DNA of 64,000 nt from Actinomyces sp. 432 (lineage in GTDB: Bacteria; Actinomycetota; Actinomycetes; Actinomycetales; Actinomycetaceae): contig NZ_CP025249.1 of NCBI RefSeq assembly GCF_009930875.1, forward strand, positions 62,001 through 126,000, read 5' to 3'. This document shows positions 59,835 through 64,000 of this stretch, in pieces. The translations under genes and the position numbers were made by a program. The stretch's first letter is position 1, and each line of letters begins with the position of its first letter. Under the pieces are notes generated by a model. That model was not told the origin of the DNA and made no database searches. It saw only the letters and a program-made list of their open reading frames with translations.

Positions 59835-61061
59835 TTAGGCCCAGTCCTCGACGTCGGTGGTCACGTCCCGGCCGGAGGCGGCGGCCTGATCGATGGCGCA
59901 GGAGAGCAGGTGGTCCTGGCAGGCCTGCGCCAGCGGGTAGGGGGCCGGGCCCTCCTCCCGCACCCAGAGGCCGGTGTCCTGAAGGATGGTGGCGACGGCG
60001 AGGTCGTCCTCGCTCATGCGCGTGCCGACCCACGGGTTGCGGTAGAGCACTCGCCCGTCCAGGCTGGCGTGGATCAGGTCGTTGCCCTCGAGGTTCAGGT
60101 CGCGCCCGGTGCGCCGGTACTCGATCCGGCTGGTCACCGCCCCGGCGTCGGGCACCCAGCGGGTGACGGCGTCGTCGACGATCTCCCCCAGGGTGCCGCG
60201 CACCAGCACGCGGCGGGACAGCAGTGGGTTGTGCCACTGATTAGAGGTGAACTCGTAGACGCCGGTGCGGCCGGAGTCGAAGGCGAGAGTGGCGAGCACC
60301 GTCTGGCCGGACTCAACCGCCGGCACGGCGCTCCAGCCGTCGCGGCCGAGCGGCTGGAGGAGCGGTACCGGGAAGCTGCGGGCGGTGACGGTGACGGGGC
60401 CGGCGAGCGGGGCGGCGTCGTCGGCGAGGAAGTGCCGCAGCAGGGAGACGGCGTGGTAGCCGTGCGTGGAGGAGACCTGCGCCCAGGCGGGCGTGCCGAT
60501 GGCGCCGGCGCGGATGGCCGCGAGGCGGGCGGCGTGACCGGGCATGCGCGTGTACTGCTCGGCGACCTGTACCAGGCTGGAGGCGCCGACGTCGTGCCAC
60601 AGGGAGCGCAGCGAGTCGGGGTCGGGTGCGGGCGGAGTCTCCGCCAGGACGGGGGTGCGGCGGTCCACCAGTTCACGGATGAGGTCCGGCATGGCGGCCC
60701 AGCTCGCCGACGGCACGACCAGCTCGGGGGAGCGGGCTCGCAGGCCGTCGAGGGAGTCGGTGGTGGCGACGCCGAACTCCTCGGCCAGGGCCGCGCGAGC
60801 CTCGCCGCGGCGCGCCAGGACGCCCACGCACTCCAGCCGCCCGGGGGCCATGGTGGCCAGGCGCAGGAAGAAGCGGGCGCGCCAGCCCGCGCCGACGACG
60901 CCGAAGCGCACCGGCCCGCCCGACGGCGGGGCCGGGCTCTGGTCGGGCATGGGGGCGCTGTAGGGGCGGGTCGTCGCGGGCGCGGAGGGGTGGCGCGGGT
61001 GGGCGGGCGTACGTGCGGCCGGGACGGGGGCATGGTCGGTGGTGTGGGCGTCGCTGCTCAC
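59835..61061 (-). CDS. Gfo/Idh/MocA-family oxidoreductase
   Basis: A 408-residue protein whose first 50 residues are Pro/Ala/His-rich with an alternative start at M38. The Rossmann domain shows VRFGVVGAGWRARFFLRLAT, then GVLARRGEARAALAEEFGVA, and the family EKP-like position appears as LAETPPAPDPD. The C-terminal sheet domain has STHGYHAVSLLRHFLADDAA, similar to the GxHxxDxxRxL pattern. A sugar or inositol dehydrogenase role is likely, but the Lys of the EKP triad is missing here, so activity is uncertain. It converges on the AlbA-type gene. Confidence 0.78.
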   Translation of the reverse strand: MSSDAHTTDHAPVPAARTPAHPRHPSAPATTRPYSAPMPDQSPAPPSGGPVRFGVVGAGWRARFFLRLATMAPGRLECVGVLARRGEARAALAEEFGVATTDSLDGLRARSPELVVPSASWAAMPDLIRELVDRRTPVLAETPPAPDPDSLRSLWHDVGASSLVQVAEQYTRMPGHAARLAAIRAGAIGTPAWAQVSSTHGYHAVSLLRHFLADDAAPLAGPVTVTARSFPVPLLQPLGRDGWSAVPAVESGQTVLATLAFDSGRTGVYEFTSNQWHNPLLSRRVLVRGTLGEIVDDAVTRWVPDAGAVTSRIEYRRTGRDLNLEGNDLIHASLDGRVLYRNPWVGTRMSEDDLAVATILQDTGLWVREEGPAPYPLAQACQDHLLSCAIDQAAASGRDVTTDVEDWA

Positions 61062-61313
61062 GGCGGTCTCCTCGGGCTGCAGACTTCATCGTCGAGACGG
61101 CAACGACGCTATACCCCGGGCGAGGCGGAGGCAACGGTGCGGCGGTAGGCCTGTGTGTACCCCGTAAGTGCGGTGGCAGTTACCGCGTCGGCGATTCGCC
61201 AACACGCCTGGAACCCGTTCGCTGCGCGGGTGCATGACCCACTGCTCTCAGCGACGACTTCACTCAGGTCACTGACGTGCTCACTCTAGAAAAAAAGACT
61301 CTCACTGTAGAAA

Positions 61314-62364
61314 GTGAGGCTCTCACTGACGTGCACTGAGGTCGTGACTGACGAGGAACTTGAGAAACACGTCGTCGCACAGGGCCTGGAACGGGGAAGC
61401 TATAAGCGAGTCGGCGACGCGGACAAGCGCCTGACCACGTACGAGGTACACCTCCTGAGGACTCGGAATGTCAACGATCATGCCGATCGCCAGCCTGTTG
61501 GCGGGCGGACCTTCGCAGATCTCGATCCGGACCTGGTGAGCCGCACGGTGGAAAGGGTGCGGGCAAGCGGCTCGCGTGCACTCACAGGGCTTGCCCCGGA
61601 TGATCACGTATCCGCACTGCAGAGGCTTAACGCTCTTACGGTCGACGGCACTCCCACCCTGGCCGGCTATCTGGCTCTCGGTACTTACCCACAACAGGAG
61701 TATCCCCAGCTGACCATCGATGTAACCGTTCATCCTGGTACCGCCAAGTCTCAGGACCCCACCGTCAGATTCCTAGACCGCCGTAACTGTGATGGTCCAC
61801 TGCCGCAGGCAATTGACGATGCCGTACACACCGTCATGCGCAACCTACGCACGCGTCGAATCGTTGAAGGTACCCGTGGCACCGACATTCCCGAGATTCC
61901 GGAGGACGTCCTGCGGGAGGCAATTGCCAACGCGGTCATGCACCGCGACTACTCCCACTTCGTTACAGGGCAGCAGGTTGCTGTCAATGTGTATGCCGAT
62001 CGCGTCGAGGTCATCAACCCTGGCGGCTTCTGGGGTGATCGCACCAAGGAAAACGTCACCGATGGACACTCTGCGTCACGTTCTCGCGAGTCTTGTCGCC
62101 GACGGTCTCCTGGTGGGTATGAATGACGGCCCCTATGCGCTCGCCGATCAGACAAGGAGCGTTGAGGCGACGGGAGCTGAGTGGGAGATCCTTGCCGTCC
62201 TGAGTGCGGACGAAGCTCTTTCCGTTCGGGATGTAGCAAAGGCTACGGGTAAGACGCTAACTGCGCTTCGGCCGGTGTTGCGGGAACTTGTCGAGCGTGG
62301 CTTGGTGGTCGCGACGGCGCCGCCTACGAGCCGCCGCCGTAAGTACCTGCTCGCAGGCATGTGA
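61314..62364 (+). pseudogene. Decayed AlbA_2/ATP-binding regulator paralog
   Basis: The frame from 61314 contains QRLNALTVDGTPTLAGYLAL, REAIANAVMHRDYSHFVTGQ and DRVEVINPGGFWGD, the ATP-binding half of the same family as the gene at 58256. It lacks the N-terminal AlbA_2 part. At about 62,050 it loses frame and also most of the segment after NPGG. The winged-helix tail resumes in the next frame (DTLRHVLASLVADGLLVGMN; AEWEILAVLSADEALSVRDV) to 62364. At least one deletion and one frameshift are needed, so it is non-functional. Confidence 0.8.
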
Positions 62365-62669
62365 CAGTCGCCCAAAGTGTGAGCTGGCCGGCGGGGCCGG
62401 GTTGTCTCTCCCGGTCCCGCCGGCCCGTGGCGTCGAGGGGAGCCTCCCCGGGGTTCCCACATCCCGGGGGCTCGCGCCTCCTTCGCCGGAGCGGAACGGC
62501 GCGGGCTCCCATGTACCCGGCCTGTCCTCGGTGGTGGGTCGGTCATCGGGCTCCCCAACCCTCGCGACCCGCACCGTCCGGCGGCAGAACTCATATAACT
62601 CTCTCGACCTGAACGGTCACCCCCGGCGGACCTTGGAAAATACGGGGAAGTTGTGTCCGCCCGGGCCGC

Positions 62670-62731
62670 CCCCGGTGTATGCCCGGTGTATGCCCCGTGG
62701 GCCGCGCCCGGTGTATGCCCCGTGGGCCGCC
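62670..62731. repeat. 25-bp tandem repeats (CCCGGTGTATG type)
   Basis: CCCGGTGTATG at 62671-62681 is followed by two 25-bp copies of CCCGGTGTATGCCCCGTGGG plus CCGCS (62682-62706, 62707-62731) and a decayed fourth. No gene is supported in the 659-nt gap 62365-63023. Confidence 0.7.
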
Positions 62732-62794
62732 CCGGTGCAGGGCCCGTCGGCCTCCTCGGCGCTGGGCGGGTGTACTGCGAACATTTGCCCTCTG

Positions 62795-62857
62795 CTACGA
62801 CGTTTTGCACCCTGGTGTATGGCAAATACCTGCACACCAGGGTGCAAAAGTTCGTAG
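62795..62857. repeat. 24-bp inverted repeat
   Basis: Arms 62795-62818 and 62834-62857 match at 22 of 24 positions (inner end TTTTGCACCCTGGTGT, exact over 16 bases), with a 15-nt loop. It could be a terminator or operator, but it has no T-run or nearby gene to assign it to. Confidence 0.75.
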
Positions 62858-62890
62858 TAGGCGCTAGGCCTGTCCGCCCGCCGCCTGGCG

Positions 62891-62950
62891 CCACCTCCCG
62901 CCGCCCGCCGCCACCTCCCGCCGCCCGCCGCCACCTCCCGCCGCCCGGCG
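62891..62950. repeat. 20-bp GC-rich tandem repeat, three copies
   Basis: CCACCTCCCGCCGCCCGCCG is repeated exactly at 62891, 62911 and (one base changed) 62931. It lies 75 nt before the start of the last gene and may be prone to length changes. Confidence 0.85.
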
Positions 62951-63023
62951 CGCGGGCAGCGCTCCCCATGTCCCGGCCGTGCCGGTACCGTTACTGTTCT
63001 GCAAGAATGCTCCGGAGGTGCAC

Positions 63024-64000
63024 GTGTCCGACCTGATCATCCGCTGGGGTGGCCTGCGCGCCGTTGCCGCCCTCACCGTCAAGTCTCTGCTCATCGTCGT
63101 GCTCGGCGTATTCGTGCCGCTGTACGTATTGGACCCTTTCGGCGCCACGTACGCCCCGGCGGTCGAGATCCACGATGAGGCCGACGCGCTCAACGATGAC
63201 GCGCTCCGCCCCGCCCTGGAGGACATCGGCTTCCGCCGCGACATCCGCCTGGCCGTCTTCACCACCAACGACGTCGACCGCTACGCCGAGTCAGACACCG
63301 TCTTCAACGACGCCGTCCTCGACTACGCACTAGAGCACGAGCCGTCGTGGATCTCCACCGCAGACCCCGACGTCTGGGCCGACGGGCTCGTGATTCTCGC
63401 CGTCTCGCCCCGGGGCCGCTGGGTCGGTTGTTACTTCGGCGAGGACGTCAAGGTCGACCTGCGCACTCAGCAGAATATCCAGGACGCCGCGAAGGGCTCC
63501 TTCCGCATGGCGCGCTGGGAAGCAGGCCTGGAGGCCATGGCACAGCGCACCGCCGACTCGCTCGGCAGGCCGATCGCGTCCACGGAGATGGCGTTGTACG
63601 TAGCGTTCATGAGCCTGGCCGCCGCCCTTACGCTGTTGGCGTGGATGTTCTGGTCCCGCCATGAGGCGCGCGACGCCTACAGGCAGGCCCGCCGCCACTT
63701 CACGCGGATCACCACCGACTATGACGCCACCCAGATCCGCGCCGGCACCATCCCCGCTGACGACGCCCACGGCGCTCAGGTGCTGGCCCGCTTTGCCTGG
63801 TTCGAGGAGCGCTATGCGGGGCTAGTGCGCATGTTCCGCGACTTCGGCTCCCCCCGCGGCGCCCAGTGGTTTATGGGCGGTCGTCGGCGGCATGCCCAGA
63901 AGCTGGCCGACAGCGCCACGGAGCTGGACAAGGTCGACGACGTCATCGCCGCCGCATCCGCCTTCCTCACCTTCGGCCCCGGCTGGGACAAGGCTTGGGA
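63024..64000 (+). CDS. DUF5129-like membrane protein (partial, runs off window)
   Basis: GTG at 63024 with GGAGG 6 nt upstream opens a frame with no stop before the window end (325 codons seen). It starts SDLIIRWGGLRAVAALTVKS, a signal anchor at about residues 13-37, then an exported domain with ALEDIGFRRDIRLAVFTTND and VILAVSPRGRWVGCYFGEDV. That resembles TPM-like domains of actinobacterial DUF5129 proteins. A second helix (MALYVAFMSLAAALTLLAWM, about residue 190) and a cytosolic helical tail follow. The family call is by likeness of architecture. Confidence 0.7.
   Translation, partial: MSDLIIRWGGLRAVAALTVKSLLIVVLGVFVPLYVLDPFGATYAPAVEIHDEADALNDDALRPALEDIGFRRDIRLAVFTTNDVDRYAESDTVFNDAVLDYALEHEPSWISTADPDVWADGLVILAVSPRGRWVGCYFGEDVKVDLRTQQNIQDAAKGSFRMARWEAGLEAMAQRTADSLGRPIASTEMALYVAFMSLAAALTLLAWMFWSRHEARDAYRQARRHFTRITTDYDATQIRAGTIPADDAHGAQVLARFAWFEERYAGLVRMFRDFGSPRGAQWFMGGRRRHAQKLADSATELDKVDDVIAAASAFLTFGPGWDKAW

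Noticed and set aside
1..64000. tRNA, rRNA or riboswitch genes
   Set aside because: No cloverleaf, rRNA-like or known riboswitch core was seen on reading both strands; a covariance-model scan would be needed to be sure.

Overview
The window is a high-GC (roughly 65-70 %) chromosomal segment whose gene content, codon use and small-protein families fit an actinobacterium of the Actinomyces/Actinomycetaceae type. Pointers are ROK glucokinase, CsoR/CopZ/CopA copper genes, a CPYC thiol oxidoreductase, YwiC-like and DUF2079-type membrane proteins, DtxR-type iron control and a DUF559 protein. No rRNA or tRNA gene was recognised. The genus assignment is an inference.

Layout. 1-2 kb: the start of an unknown gene, then a zeta-type toxin with an overlapping upstream partner and a decayed second copy of the pair. 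2-7.3 kb: a five-gene ferric-siderophore import operon (binding lipoprotein, two FecCD permeases, ATPase, siderophore-interacting reductase) under a DtxR-like box. 7.6-15.1 kb: housekeeping and envelope genes (acetyltransferase, glucokinase, DsbA-like protein, flotillin plus NfeD-like partner, a frameshifted DUF2079 protein, a methyltransferase). 15.4-19.1 kb: a NarL-type two-component system with a frameshifted regulator, a tiny ORF sitting on a strong terminator, and two arrays of repeats phased at 20-21 bp. 19.2-23.5 kb: a 922-residue kinase-like/flippase-like membrane protein and an unknown anchored protein.

24.3-35.1 kb is the centrepiece: a two-peptide class II lanthipeptide (lantibiotic) operon with alpha and beta precursors, an attenuator-like hairpin, two LanM synthetases, a LanT peptidase-exporter and an immunity-type ABC transporter. 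Its layout parallels haloduracin and lichenicidin. It is followed by insertion-sequence debris, a long perfect palindrome, a small secreted Cys-containing peptide, and a second two-component system. The kinase of that system is two complete kinases fused head-to-tail in one frame, with about 686 bp of apparently identical DNA. A divergently transcribed ABC exporter lies across a palindrome-bearing promoter. The working model is that the operon makes, trims and exports a two-component antimicrobial, and the two ABC transporters and the fused-kinase system give self-protection or envelope-stress sensing.

41.5-45 kb is a csoR-copZ-copA copper operon in which copA carries two single-base frameshifts. 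45.5-58.2 kb holds purB, hisC, pgm, a RidA protein, a WXG-like small protein next to a large hydrolase, a decayed CRISPR-like array, and two copies of a 122-133 bp inverted-repeat element. 58.2-62.4 kb contains an AlbA_2/ATP-binding regulator bracketed by near-identical 49-bp repeats, an oxidoreductase, and a degraded second AlbA-type gene. The window ends in a partial membrane protein preceded by short GC-rich tandem repeats.

Four independent -1 frameshifts affect three otherwise conserved genes. They could be true decay or base-calling errors in G/C runs, and this should be borne in mind when reading those entries.
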